A stretch of DNA of 64,000 nucleotides, from assembly GCA_030770545.1 (NCBI GenBank), contig CM061090.1, forward strand, positions 11,859,501-11,923,500. The letters run 5' to 3'. The number at the start of each line of letters is the position of its first letter. Positions within the stretch are counted from its first letter, which is position 1. The notes beneath the pieces were generated by a model. The model saw nothing but the letters and a program-made list of their open reading frames with translations, did not search any database and was not told the DNA's origin. The position numbers and the translations under genes were made by a program. Shown one piece after another: positions 1 to 12,200 of this stretch. This stretch comes from Macropodus opercularis. Taxonomy: Eukaryota; Chordata; Actinopteri; Anabantiformes; Osphronemidae.

Positions 1-2084
1 TCAGCTCCCAAGAGCGTCCATCTGTGTCCAGAATGACGTAGGTGAGCAGAACCGCTCCAGAGCTGTTGGTCTTGACCGAGTGGCTGAAGCCCTGCAGTGC
101 AAATAACTGATGTGACTAGAACTATGCTAAAAAGGGACATTTACGTTTTGGATTTTAAATTGAGAAAAACACTTCATTTTCTTCATGCCTGCTGTTATTG
201 GAGGGTGATATTAGGCAGCAATCTAGTAAATCTAAATTTTGGAAGATAATGATGATTTGAACATCACTCTTCTAAGATTGTACCGGAGAACTTCCAGAGT
301 TACTGATGTTACAGCGTTTCCGGTACCTGGAAAGCCAGGCCGTGAGTGTGTCTGGCCAGGTTTCCTCCAGACATCCACTCCCCAGACTGCTGGACACGGT
401 GCACGGCGTGAGCCATGAAGAGGACAGAGCTGTAGATGGTGCCAAACAGGGGAGATACCTGCAGGACCCATTTGAAGCAGTCAGCTCCACCTGCCTCGTT
501 TAAAATCACCATCACACAAATATTACGCTGTGGTTTCTTCCATCACCTGCTGTGGCTTCAGAGTCCTTGCCACCTCTCCTCTGTCCATGGCTTCTCTGTA
601 GGCCTCATAAAACGACACACGGGGTGAGTCAACGGTGACAGTCAGCACAGCGTCGTAGGCCCTCAACAATTTGCTGTTGCTGCTCAGGGTTGGGTAGGTC
701 ACGTTGTGGTAGGGCAGGCTGTAGAGCAGCGCGTCATAAGGCACAAAGACCAGCGAGCCGTCAGTCATCTGCATGTCGTAGGCCGTCTCCAAGAGCAGCT
801 GCTGGAGTTTGCCTCCGATCAGCACTGAGTGCATGCAGAGGATTACAGCTAGAGAAAAAACGTTCGGTAAGAAACCAGCAAGTGCAAAAATACACATCAA
901 GTCTTTATATCAGCACTGACCTCGTATTTCTCTCATCTTTCTGACCTTAGCCAGAGTTTGTCTGATGCCGTGAGGTGTGTTCTCCATAAAAGTGACCAGT
1001 CTGACAGGCAAACCGTGGCTCCTCAGGGAGTCGCCCACCTGGACAAGCCAAACTCTACTTTACGTCATTCGTCTGATTCGATGTAGGCAGCTACTAGAAA
1101 CCAGGAGCTTTTCTAAAGTGGGATTGTGAAAGGAAATGACAAACCTTGATGGCTGTCTCAACCCAGATGTCCTGTGTAGATGAAATGATGGCAATATGGG
1201 CCCATCTGAAGTAATTCATGACACTGAGCAGAACCCAGGTGGGCCTCGCCATGGAGTGGGCAAAGGTTGGGTGGTTCCGGGTATCGTCTAAGTCGTAGCC
1301 AACGCAACCCCAAGGAAATAACGCCTGGAGAAGGACAGGAGCAAACACAAAACGCACACATCACAGCAAGAGAAGAGTTTTGTGGACACACCCAGTGTAT
1401 GTCCTCAAACACCTCCCTTACTTTGTTCCAGCCTTTGTTCAGCATTGAAGCAGCATCACAGTAACCAGGGTTGGTGGGTCCGATGTACCCGGACGCTTTG
1501 GTGTGGAAACCCACAAATGCCTCCAACGCCAGCGATGTCTCACACGGCTCCTGAGAAGTGATGGCGTAAAGTCTTAAATTAATCAAAGAGCGAAGCAACG
1601 ACTCTGACACTGCACCTTGCTCACATCTGTGTCTCCTACATCTGTTTCACATTCTAATGGCAGGTTTCCAGGAACGCGAATGGGTCATCACATAGTCATT
1701 GTTGATGTTGGCTTGTGTACATAGCTAAGTCAAGCTCAGCTAACTGTGCTCTCTGCAACTAGACACACAACATGAACATAAATTCATTTCTCTACATTAG
1801 CATAAATATCGATTACGGTGGTCTAATGGATTCCAATAGTGTACCTGCAGTACAACATAGTCAAACGTTGCAGCGTAGGACAGCGAGGGGTCCTTGTTAA
1901 TACGATTGACAGCAAGCTGTGCTGCCACATTGGGGAGGGCCTTGGCAAAGAGAGGATCACACCCCCAGGGTCCCACCACCCCAACCCGAAACCAGGCGGC
2001 CGCTGATTGACCGGGTAGGAAACAAAGAGATGCCAGGAGAGCCAGGAAGAACCTCTGCAGGAGAGATGCACGGGGTGGAGTCAT
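1..2084 (-). CDS. gucy2f: retinal membrane guanylate cyclase, 5' part (extracellular domain)
   Basis: This encodes the N-terminal extracellular half of a particulate guanylate cyclase of the photoreceptor GC-E/GC-F type, which makes cGMP in outer segments. The coding exons on the minus strand are 2084-1845, 1550-1422, 1324-1145, 1038-921, 848-547, 458-327 and 91 to the left edge. All have AG/GT borders and matching phases, and together give about 397 residues. A signal peptide (hydrophobic core FFLALLASLCFL) is followed by the ANF-receptor-like domain, with VGVVGPWGCDP, GPTNPGYC, CMHSVLIGG, VFVPYDALLYSLPY and VSPLFGTIY, all close to human GUCY2F. The membrane segment, kinase-homology and cyclase domains lie beyond the edge. 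I chose ATG 2084 because it puts the signal peptide at the N terminus. An in-frame ATG at 2213 would add 43 residues. A fish-specific paralogue (gc2/gc3 type) is possible. The family is certain; the paralogue is less so. Confidence 0.9.
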
Positions 2085-2432
2085 GGGACGCACGGTGAGA
2101 GGAGACTGAGGATGGAGAGGCAAGAGGGAGGATGGGTATTGGTCTGAGGTCTTGTCTGGTGTCTGCTGCCATGTTTGAGGTAAAGTAAAGATGGCAGGAA
2201 GCTGTTGTTGCATCGTCAGAGACTGCAGAGTTTACAGGAAGGTGAGGGAACAGCTGAGGATGCTGCCTCGCTGAAAATGAAGGAGAAAAGTTGGTACATT
2301 CACACAGTTTTATGTGAATTATAACTTGGCAGCATTTCAACATTTTGTGTGCTTATGGCTTGTGTGTATTTTTTTTTTTTTTTTAAAACATACGTCCAGA
2401 CTATTTGTGCAGACAAAGCCTGGTCTACAGAA

Positions 2433-2439
2433 GGATTAG
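2433..2439 (-). promoter_or_regulatory. CRX/OTX-like site upstream of the guanylate cyclase
   Basis: The minus strand reads CTAATCC, the consensus for the photoreceptor homeodomain factor CRX/OTX, about 350 bases before the chosen start codon. A 7-base match occurs often by chance. The site is listed only because the downstream gene is of a photoreceptor type. Confidence 0.25.
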
Positions 2440-5331
2440 CTGATATGACCTTGTCGCAACAACTTGTCATAGTGTATCATACCTTGACGTGCTACATGTA
2501 AATCACTTGCACCCATAAAAGCATGAAAGAGCTTTAAACTATGCTTCTCATTTAAAAAGCTTGCATTTAAAAGATTTGACTAAATTTAGAAAAAACGATT
2601 CAGATACATTTAGAAAAGAAGTGCCAGATGTTACGCCACTGTTGTGGTTCTGTGTATTTACAAACCCCCAAAAGCACCGAACGTGCCAATGGCTTCATTT
2701 TAAAAATATTTGTTGATCCGATTTGTGTGAGTGAGGATGAGTCACAACAGCAAATGTGACTTTATTGGGACTAAATGTGCTACAGACAATTAAAGGGCCC
2801 CACGCCTTTAAATGATTGGAATTGATAATAAAGATTTCCTACCAAGCACTGATGATGTGGACAGATCTCACTTCTCTCCCAGGTAAATCTTCTGCACCAC
2901 AGCATCACAGCGATGGGGCGTTTCATCGCTTCTCCCGTTCTTTATGTCCAACACGTCAGCGGAGCGTTCTCATATGAATCTGTTCATTTTTGCTCACATT
3001 CAGGACAATCCTGTACATGTGTTTAAGACGGTTGGCAGCTTTACAGCTGGTGCGTCTCCGTGTGGGAGCTTACAGGTGAGACCTGCCTTGTCAGATTAAT
3101 CAAATCCAATCAGCTGTAGCTTTGAGCTGCACTGGCCGAGCTGAAAGGAAAACAACCATCACTAGTGTTATTGTAATTAATGCTTTGTTAGGTGCTGTTT
3201 TTTAATCAAAGCAGTGCTACCAGCTCTAAAGGAGGTCTCCTACAGCTGAGCTTGACCTCTGACCTCCCAGTGAAGGGCAGAGAAGTAATTTTATTATGAA
3301 CGTCAAGTATGCCTGCATAGGGACATATTTGTAAGAGTCTTTGGAATAACTGTGTCATGTTACTGGAAGCACTTTGCATACTAGGAAAAAACTGCAATAA
3401 AACTACAATCATAGTATTTATTCATCTGTTTTAGTGTACACACATATACACATATATAGTGTATACACCCTAGGTTTCTGTTCCATGACAGATCCCCTAA
3501 AAGCTAGAGGGCAGCATGACACAAACACAGCAGCCAGTTTTTCAGTCAGTCCTAACAACTGGTCTGTTCTTTGTGAGTGTGAACAGATGTTTCCTCTTGA
3601 ATGGGACCAATAAGAAGCAGATTTTGCTTCGTCCTCTCACACTGGGTTTCAGTCTCTCAGCATCGTGGGGGGCGAGGACAACATTATTAGCCGTTGCACA
3701 ATTTGACAGAACAAACTGTTCGATTCTGCAGAGTGAACGTCATCGTTCTGGGCTTTTCAAGTCTTTTCGAAACCACTGGTGGAACTGCTAAAATGTGTTT
3801 CCTCTAAAATACTGCGTGAGGTTAAATGGCTAAGTTTGTAGCGCTCTATCAAATCCACGCTCTCTCCACCAACACGATCATAAAACAAGACAAATCAGCC
3901 CAGATGTGAAGACCTGACCTGACTCTGCTGGAGAGCTGGAAGCGTCTTTAGCTTCCTTTGAAACATGAATTCAGTTTTTTTTTTAAATGCTAAAATGGAT
4001 AAAAGCATTAAAAGCGTTCATGTTCTTTTTTTTACATGTCAGAAACAGGGCTGTCAGAGTGATAATCTGTAGTTTTTTCATCATTGTGATACTAATGTGC
4101 AAAGAAAAAGAGAAACGTAATGCACACGTAGAGCATTTGTCTAATTACACGGTACAAACCAGAACATGCCAGCTTACGTATGTGGTTACTGTATTCATTT
4201 TTCTGTATTATGTTTTTTGTACTATTTAACACTCTATTTGTATTTGATATGTTGCCTTTCTATTACAGTACAATCATCATTTTTCTTCCTACATAAACGC
4301 TCTCAGTTTCCCACAATTGTTATATTACGCTTGTACAGGAGCAGACTTTTTGTGGCTTCTAGCTCATGTAGAGCTTAATTCACCTCTACTGAAGCAGCTC
4401 AGCTGAGTTCACACAGGCTGCTGTACGATGCAAGCGCGCCTCTTATATTCAGGTGCTGACAGTCACTGCCATAAGCTGCTCTTTGCATCGATCGCACACT
4501 CTTTCATTTCTGAATGGCACTGTGATTCCTGAAAGAGCCACTTACTGACGCCGGCGGAGGGCCCCTCATTCTCAAGACTGACTGGCACCGCGGTGGGCGG
4601 ATGGGACACAACAGGCCCCGAACGGGACGGGACGGGTTTTTACATTCCATCGCTGGCCCCAGCAGCATTAAAGGCTCTCAGGTGACATTACTGTCCCTCT
4701 GGCGGTGGGTTCAGAATTCCACAGCTCTACATATTAGTGGCTGTGAAAAGACGTCAGGTCTCGATGACTGAGGTTTATGTTAAAAACTGTTATGCAGTAG
4801 GGGAGAAACTTGTCTCTCTGTAATTGTTGGTGTAATTTGAACCAATGGCTGCATCTGTGTGTGGTGGTGTTCTTTCCACAAATGGCCATGGTCCATGTAT
4901 TTATATATTAAAGGTAAATGTTGTAATTATATCAAAGTAAGTTATCACAGGGTAAACTCCAACGTAATGGAAATAATAGAAAAAGTCTGTTTCTTCACAT
5001 AAACTTGTATATTGTTTGTAAATGCATTCCATACTGTCTGATGTCGAAATATTCATTCATCGCTTTTTTTTTCTTGTGCTCTCCACTTCAGTCCATCTAC
5101 ACATTTGCCTTATCTGATGTAATTAGTCTGCACATCGAAGGAGGGATACTGACAAGTCGAAGAGGATTGAGAAATGCCCTCGCCACCCAAAATCCACCTC
5201 ACATTCAAACCCCAAGGGTAACAGGTTGGGTGTGAGAGGTCTCAGTCAAATCTCAACAGATTTATTCATTTCCTGTTTTAATGGAAACCTACTATAGTCA
5301 ATGGTTACAGAAGTATTAAGGCTAAATTGTG

Positions 5332-5385
5332 TTATATATATTGTATATGATATATATAATATATGATTATATATTATATTATACA
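5332..5385. repeat. AT-rich simple repeat
   Basis: An irregular run of TA/AT dinucleotides, about 54 bases, read directly from the sequence. Confidence 0.8.
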
Positions 5386-6552
5386 ACTGTTCAATTCTCT
5401 GCACATGTGCTATTTTAAAATAGTTTACAGTGTAGTTTACTCATATCATTTTAAGATAACAAAAAACCTAAAGGCCTAAACTATGAAACATATACAATGT
5501 TGTTTACAATGTAGCTCTGACTAGAGAAATGAAAAGAAAAAGAAATGTTTTAAGCCTAGTCTTAAAGTAGTAGAGAAGGTTTCAGTCTGCAGAACCAGAA
5601 CTTGGAGAGGAGCCGGTAGCTAGAGGCTCTACGTCTGGAAAGGCCTGCGATCAGATCACAGAGGAAACATTTAACGCATCCAAACCAGAAAATCCTGCTG
5701 AACAAATGAATGAGTTGTTAAAACTCATTAGCTTACTTTGAAAACACAATGTGGGTCAAGATATGAAAGCTGGGAAAGAATGAGGTCTGGAAGGTGCAAG
5801 ACCAGAACCACAGTGGAACCACTCACTGAGAATGAAGCGTCCAAATCAACCTGCAACATTAGAAAAGGCCCGTGACCTTAATTTTGACTGTTTGTCAGAG
5901 CCCGGTTTGAACGTCCCAGTCCTGGATCTCAGTAATTGCTGTAGGAAGACGGCAGGGTGAGAATAAGGGCAGGCCACGAGAAAGGAAGTGGGAGTAAATG
6001 GGTTCCCCACTGGGAGCGCTGGTGCCCAAAATAGATGCTGTTTATGCTTTAACTCTATGCTGTCAGCCAGAGCTCCAGAGCCCAAGCAGCTGAGTGATGG
6101 TGTGCGTCTGCAGTCTGAAGAACATGGAGACAGGCCTGACTTTCAATGACTCAGCAAAGTTTATCATCAAGACCATCACTGTGGAATTTAGCAGGCACCA
6201 CAAACATCAGTCACTTGTTTCAGTGTCACTCACCGAAGTGTCCACCCTCACAGAACAACGTCTTTTAGCAGCAAATCTAAGCTACAGCAACAGCTACAGC
6301 AACAGCAGTGAGCCTCAGCAGCGGTAGCAGCTTATGGCTCGGCCACGGTCAGACGTTAAAAGCCAACTCGTCCATTTGCTTCATGTACGTCAAACGCTGA
6401 TAATCTCCCTGTCTCCGTGCTTTGGTTTTATCTTCCTCGCTGTCTCCTTTCTCCCTCGGGTCTCTGCCTTTTTTGTCTCCTTCTCTCTGACTGGGTTTGG
6501 GGTTTGAAGCTAAAAAGGACTTTGACTTCCTGCCGCCTGTTACAGATAACAG

Positions 6553-6553
<1 letters not shown>

Positions 6554-6586
<33 letters not shown>
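6554..6586. repeat. (CA)n microsatellite
   Basis: A pure CA dinucleotide run of about 16 units. Confidence 0.95.
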
Positions 6587-6590
<4 letters not shown>

Positions 6591-8737
6591 CACACGAAGA
6601 TGACACACTCTACTGCTTGCAGTGGATCTGAGAGCTCACTACGTTGCTGGTGGACATACATGTATCTAGTCCACATTGCTTTCTACTAGTTTGTTTTCAT
6701 TGGATGATGAATCATTTTTTCAGTTTCTGTATTTGCCTCCAGGGTGATGTTTGTATTCTTTTACTTAATTCAGCCTTTAGTTGTGTTTTGTTGCTTGTGT
6801 TTCATCTGTGGGTGTTCACTGTAACTTATTATAACAATGACTGGAACAAAATGTTGACATATGTCTTTTACTGCAATGTTAAATATAATGAATGTTGTCA
6901 CTGCTGTGTTTTTTGGGGGAAACACTGTATCAGGTTTCACACAGTGTATAGGAGGCAAACAACTAAGCAGCTGATATTAAACTGAACCATCTATCCTCGT
7001 TTCATTATCCCAATGAGATCCATGCAGGTTCGCTGAAGTGTCACAGGCCCAGACTAAACAAGTCCAAAGAAGCTGGCACACAACAACATGAGACTGAGGT
7101 TTCCCTATATGGGACACAACACATAAGAAGATTACATAGACAAGAACGGCTGCTAATCACAACCATAGCGTTTGTTCTCTCCGGCTGCATTCCTCACAGA
7201 TGGAGTCATGTCCATGAGCTGCTGCTGGCAGAAAATACTCTCAGTGAAAGCCACTTAAACAAGCGAGGTGACAAACAAAACGCACACACTAGACCGAAGT
7301 GGAAAATTCATGTGTAGCTGTAGTGAAACACACAGACAGACTCCTAGTGTCTACTCCCGTGTCTGCTCTTAACCTGGAGAGATGAACGACCACATGCTGA
7401 ACTGTGTAGATACTGATATATATTAAAGAACACGATCAAACCGTAGCAGCGTCTCAGACAGACTCTGTTTTTGTTTTGTTTTATGTTGAACGGAACAAAC
7501 TGATCCCACTCGCCTATTCGTAGTGTTGGTGCAGTCGTACATGCTGCCGTATTGTCAAGCATGTGCCTCTGAGTTTAAAGCTTGGTTTCGTAACGTCTGT
7601 GCAGAGCTTCAGTCCAGATTAAATCTCTTTGCAACTCAGACTTTCACCACACGTTGCCTCTGCATCACTGTAGTGGAGAGTCACCGCCTGACACACATTC
7701 GGCAAGGATCAGTGTTAAAAGACCGCGTGTTTGTGTCGTCATCGTTTTGTTCTAACAGGCCTTACATGTGACTTTATTTGACAGATAATGAGCTGATTTA
7801 AGCACCGAGCCACTGATTTGGTAGGAAAAAATGCGTCACAGTCCAAGAGTAACAAGTGACGTAAGTTAGAGAAAGCTAGTGAAAGTGGTTTGGAGTATGA
7901 AACTCTTGATCCTGATGTCAAGGGCAGCGTGGTCTACAGGAAGCTGCTCTCACAGCAGAAAAATATCGTTAGAAAATGTTTCTTCTGTGTGTGTGCACAC
8001 ACATGGACACACACAGGAGTGAGCTGGCTCCATGTCATATTTTTCCAGACTCTGACGGAGCCCTGCTGCTTTTAAGGGTCAAAGGCTAGAAGGTTAGCGT
8101 TGGGGTCAGCAGACAATTTTTAAATGCGTGTGTGTGTTTGTGTGTGTGTATGAGAGAGAGACAGAGCGTCAGCGTGACAGTTCAGTCATCAAGACAGAAA
8201 TTCCAGATACGGAGGAATTTGTCTTACTGAGTGTGTGAGTCAACAAGAAGAGAGGTCATGAGAACAGCAGAGAACACAAACACACCACTGAGACCCATCC
8301 CAGCTCCCCTCTGCATAAATAAATCTATTACTATTATTATTAAATATTAAATCAAATACTTTTTGTCCTAATACAACTTTAAAATTTACCTTTAAACATG
8401 TTTTTCATTAAATAGCCTTGTTGTTGTTATGCAGTTTCTGGTCAAGTCAAAACATCATCAACATTTGTAGTTTCTGTGCATAATTTTGTATTTGTCAAAC
8501 ACTATTCATACAAAAATAAAACATACCCCTTAAATCTCAGACACAGACTGAACTTTAATGTCAGTCAGACTGCATTTTATTGTTGGCAGTCGTTAACTTC
8601 ATTTCATTTTTTCCTCACTTCATTTTTTCCCATCTGGCTGTCAAATGTGACCTTGGAGGCTTGTGCTTTGGGGTCACTTCCTGCTTCCCTTCAAACTTCT
8701 TTCTTATTAAAACAGAGACCATCCAAACTGTATTTCA

Positions 8738-8911
8738 TTTATTTGGTATCAGCGAATCAAAAAGGTCTCACGGTGACCCTGAAACCAGAGTCAAATAAAC
8801 CGTGAAAGCTAGAGGGTGAATAAACACGATTACATTGTCAGATGAATAACTTGCTCAGGTTTGCCGACTGTGCTGCGTATTAAGGTTTTGGAGCAGCACA
8901 AACTCTTTAAT
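8738..8911 (-). terminator. candidate polyadenylation signals for rasl11a
   Basis: Downstream of the rasl11a stop, the minus strand has an ATTAAA at 8911-8906 and an AATAAA at 8743-8738. Either would give a 3' UTR of roughly 0.3-0.5 kb. Which is used, if either, cannot be told from sequence alone. Confidence 0.3.
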
Positions 8912-9223
8912 TAGCAGTTTCTGACATGTTTGTGTTGAGCACCATCCTCGTTGTACGTGAGCCCAGAGCGAGGTTGTGTTGACGGGGAGCTGCATCCAAA
9001 ACACAGACCAACGCCAGGAAGCTCCATGTGCTCTTTGTGTTACCATCGTCGTGACGACTGCCTGTGCTCATTAAAAAGTTTCGATCACTGGCAGAAAAGC
9101 TCAGAGGACTCTGTTAATGCCATTAATGGCTTCACTTCCTCTTCTCATCTTTCAGCCGTCGATCAAAGAAGAACTAGATCCTCCTTTGTGTAAAGCTCTT
9201 CGCCGTTTGTCTTTTCCTCTGGA

Positions 9224-12200
9224 TCAGATAGTGGTGGCTGACTTGACTTTGGAGGACAGGACTTGCCTGAACCTCCTCTTCAGCTCCTGCATGTTTGGAG
9301 ATTTGGGTCTGGCCAGGTGAAGGCCTCCTCGCCTCTTCTCCCCGTTCCCTCCTCCCAAAGCTCGACTCACCTAGAGGACAGCAAACACAGAATGAAACTG
9401 ATCAGGTAAACTTGAATTCAAGTACATTTACATGAACATATTAATATAATAAAGCTCCATTTTGCAAGCAGCAAGTGTTTTCAATCAAATGTATTAGGAC
9501 ACATGAGCCTACAGAGAAGCACTTGAACCTAAAGCACCTTTGGGCTTTATCTGAGCTTCATGGCAGGTTTCAGCTCATTGTTGACGTGTCAGTCCACCAG
9601 AAGTGACTGTAAGCTACCAAAAAGCACTGACATAGAGATGAGCTGATGAACACGTGAGAGCATTTCAACACAGATTAATGTTGCACAGCTCAAAATGAAT
9701 AAAGGCGCAAAATCTCTCACATTATACAAATTATTTTATCCACTATCCTTACGATACTTGCTGCTATATCGTGCCCCACAGTACATGTGGTATTTGTAAT
9801 GGTATTTGAAGAAACTGAACTGGATTTTCAGGATCTAACTAACAGTCCCACCTCCTGACAGAGGTGCAGGAAGGCGGTGTGGACCCCTTCGTGGTTCTCC
9901 CTGGCCGAGGCTTCAAAGTAAACTCCTCCTGTGGGCAGAGAAGTTCAGGTCAGATCGACACTAATCTTTGAGATAACAGTCAGCATTCTTCATTCACTAG
10001 ACAGCGTGCAGAGTATGCTCACAGGATGGGAGCAGGCAGGGAAATGTGGATAATAGCCTCTTTTTTCATATCATCTGCCACATTGCAAAAGACTTCACTT
10101 GGCATAATATGGAAACAACAAAAAATACGTCAGCAGAAAGAGGAAGACGAAGGCGTCCGACCTAACGAAGCTGCTAACGTCTCGCCTTCGTCTGCCGGCA
10201 CCTGTCGGGCTCGGAGCAGATCGCTCTTGTTCCCAACCTGCAGCAGATTACAGATTACAGGACTGGTCAGGTCACAGGTATTAGGGTTAGTGGGTACCTG
10301 CCACTGTCTCATGCACATAGATGGGAAGGTTGTTACTGTTACAAAAATAGAATAAATAACATAGTTGGCTTATAGTTTATAGGTGTAAAGGCAGGAGTGC
10401 GTTTGCATTTAAATGCCACAACATTTTATATCAGTGTGACAGTGTTGATGTGTGGCAGGACTGACCAGTATAATAGGGATGTTTCCAGAGGGGTGTATGC
10501 GTCTAACGTGCTGGTACAGCGGCTGGATGGTTCGGTAGCTGTTGTGGTCTGTGATGGAGAAAACGAGCACGTAACCGTCCGCCCAGTAGATTGACCTGGA
10601 AGAGCAGATGATACAGTTATGACGGTATGCGCTCGTCTGAGAGTCCGACTCACGTTCAAGCCGCCTGATGAATCACCTGTTAATCTGCTCCTGGCAGTAC
10701 AGGCCCTCAGCGTCGTCCTGCAAAAAAACACGCAAACTTAATGTAGGAAACGACAAATATTGTGCTCGCTTCGCTGCGTCCTCTGGAGCAGCCTCTACTC
10801 TCAGGTGCAGGTGGTGCTTTTACTGAAGGTGCTCTGCCAGGACAAACAGCTGCTAATGGACACACTGCAGCTGTTTCAGAGTCCGGGCCCAGCAGACCAC
10901 CCAGCTCTCCCTTCAGGAGCAACTCAACTCACGCTTGGCAAATTCCTCAAACTCGCATCATCCACATACATGTAATTACTAAAGGAAGCACATTTTCTGT
11001 GATCACGGGTTGAAGGTGAGGTCACTTTCCTTGGAAGGCACCAGACTTTCTGTTTCAACAACAACTCTGTTTTTGTGAGTCAATCAGCATTTAACGGTCT
11101 TCCATAAGTTGAGCCTTTCCTCCACCCGCCTGCTCTGCACACACAAATTATTCCCGTCTAATCTCTGGCATCTGGTCACCATCATCCTCCATCCTGCCAG
11201 GAGGGACTTCCTCGCCCTCACTTATCTTCCCCAGTGAAGGAAATGAGCCGCTCTGAGGCCTGGTTTTGTAAACACACAGAGGGTATCGAGCAGGGCAGGC
11301 TGTGGGGCGCGTTGCCCTCATTATACAGGCCGCGAGCAGGGAGATGGTCTTAAGGTCACTTCCTCTCACTTCAAATACATTCCTGAAATGCTGCTTTGAG
11401 ACGAAACTGCGAGTGATTTGTGGTTGCCTTTGTTTCAACTCTGAAATATGAAGCAGCAGTGACGTAGGACAGATTCTTCGACTTACTGAACTTTTTAACC
11501 CAGCTTTTATTATTACTTTATTAAATTATTTCTATCCAACCAGAAAATGTTAATTTATTTCTGTGTGATTAGTAAAACGTATCATTTGCAGCGAAACATG
11601 CTTAAGACCCAAGCTGTTGCCAGAAAACATACAGAGCCACTTATGAGAGTCTAGTTGAGCGATGGCAGTGAAATGAGCTGTTTTCTGAAGCATTTTCAGA
11701 TTATGAAGTGCAGAACAAAACAGATTTCCACAGATGAAACCTCTGGCTGCTGTGTCTACTTCAGTCAGGTACCTGGAGAGCGACACAGGGAGTGTCCTGG
11801 ATCTGAAGAGACACTTCCTCTCCATCCAGTGTGACCTTTCTGGAGTAGAGCGCTCCTGTGGAGAAACAAAGAGGCAGGAGGAATGAGCGGATCAATAGTG
11901 GAATTTCTCTACACACGCCACGTTTGCAGGGGGAAATCAGCCACTGAATGCGTTTATTGTGGCTGCTTACTTGGACAGAAACTCACCAGTGTTTGCTTCG
12001 TAATCCCCGATGAAGCGCTTTGTCAGAAACCTGACAATCAGAGCTGAAAGAAGAAAAAAAACGAATCAGACAACAACTTTATCCCTCTTCTCTTAAACTT
12101 CACTAATCTTAGATAAAAGATTGAGTGAGTGTTTTTCTTATAGCTGCATCATAGTGTCAGATACTGTATAGTAACCTACTGACCTATATTATACTACAGT

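Larger units (their letters stand above)
2214..9223. other. intergenic stretch between gucy2f and rasl11a
   Basis: No coding exon is recognised on either strand. Open frames here are short and lack family motifs. The stretch holds the gucy2f 5' flank, the presumed rasl11a 3' UTR at its right end, an AT-rich patch near 5.33 kb, a CA microsatellite near 6.55 kb, and a small GC-rich patch with repeated GGGAC near 4.61-4.64 kb. Confidence 0.6.

Noticed and set aside
9117..9320. Plus-strand frame over the last rasl11a exon
   Set aside because: Antisense shadow of the real minus-strand exon (9224-9370).
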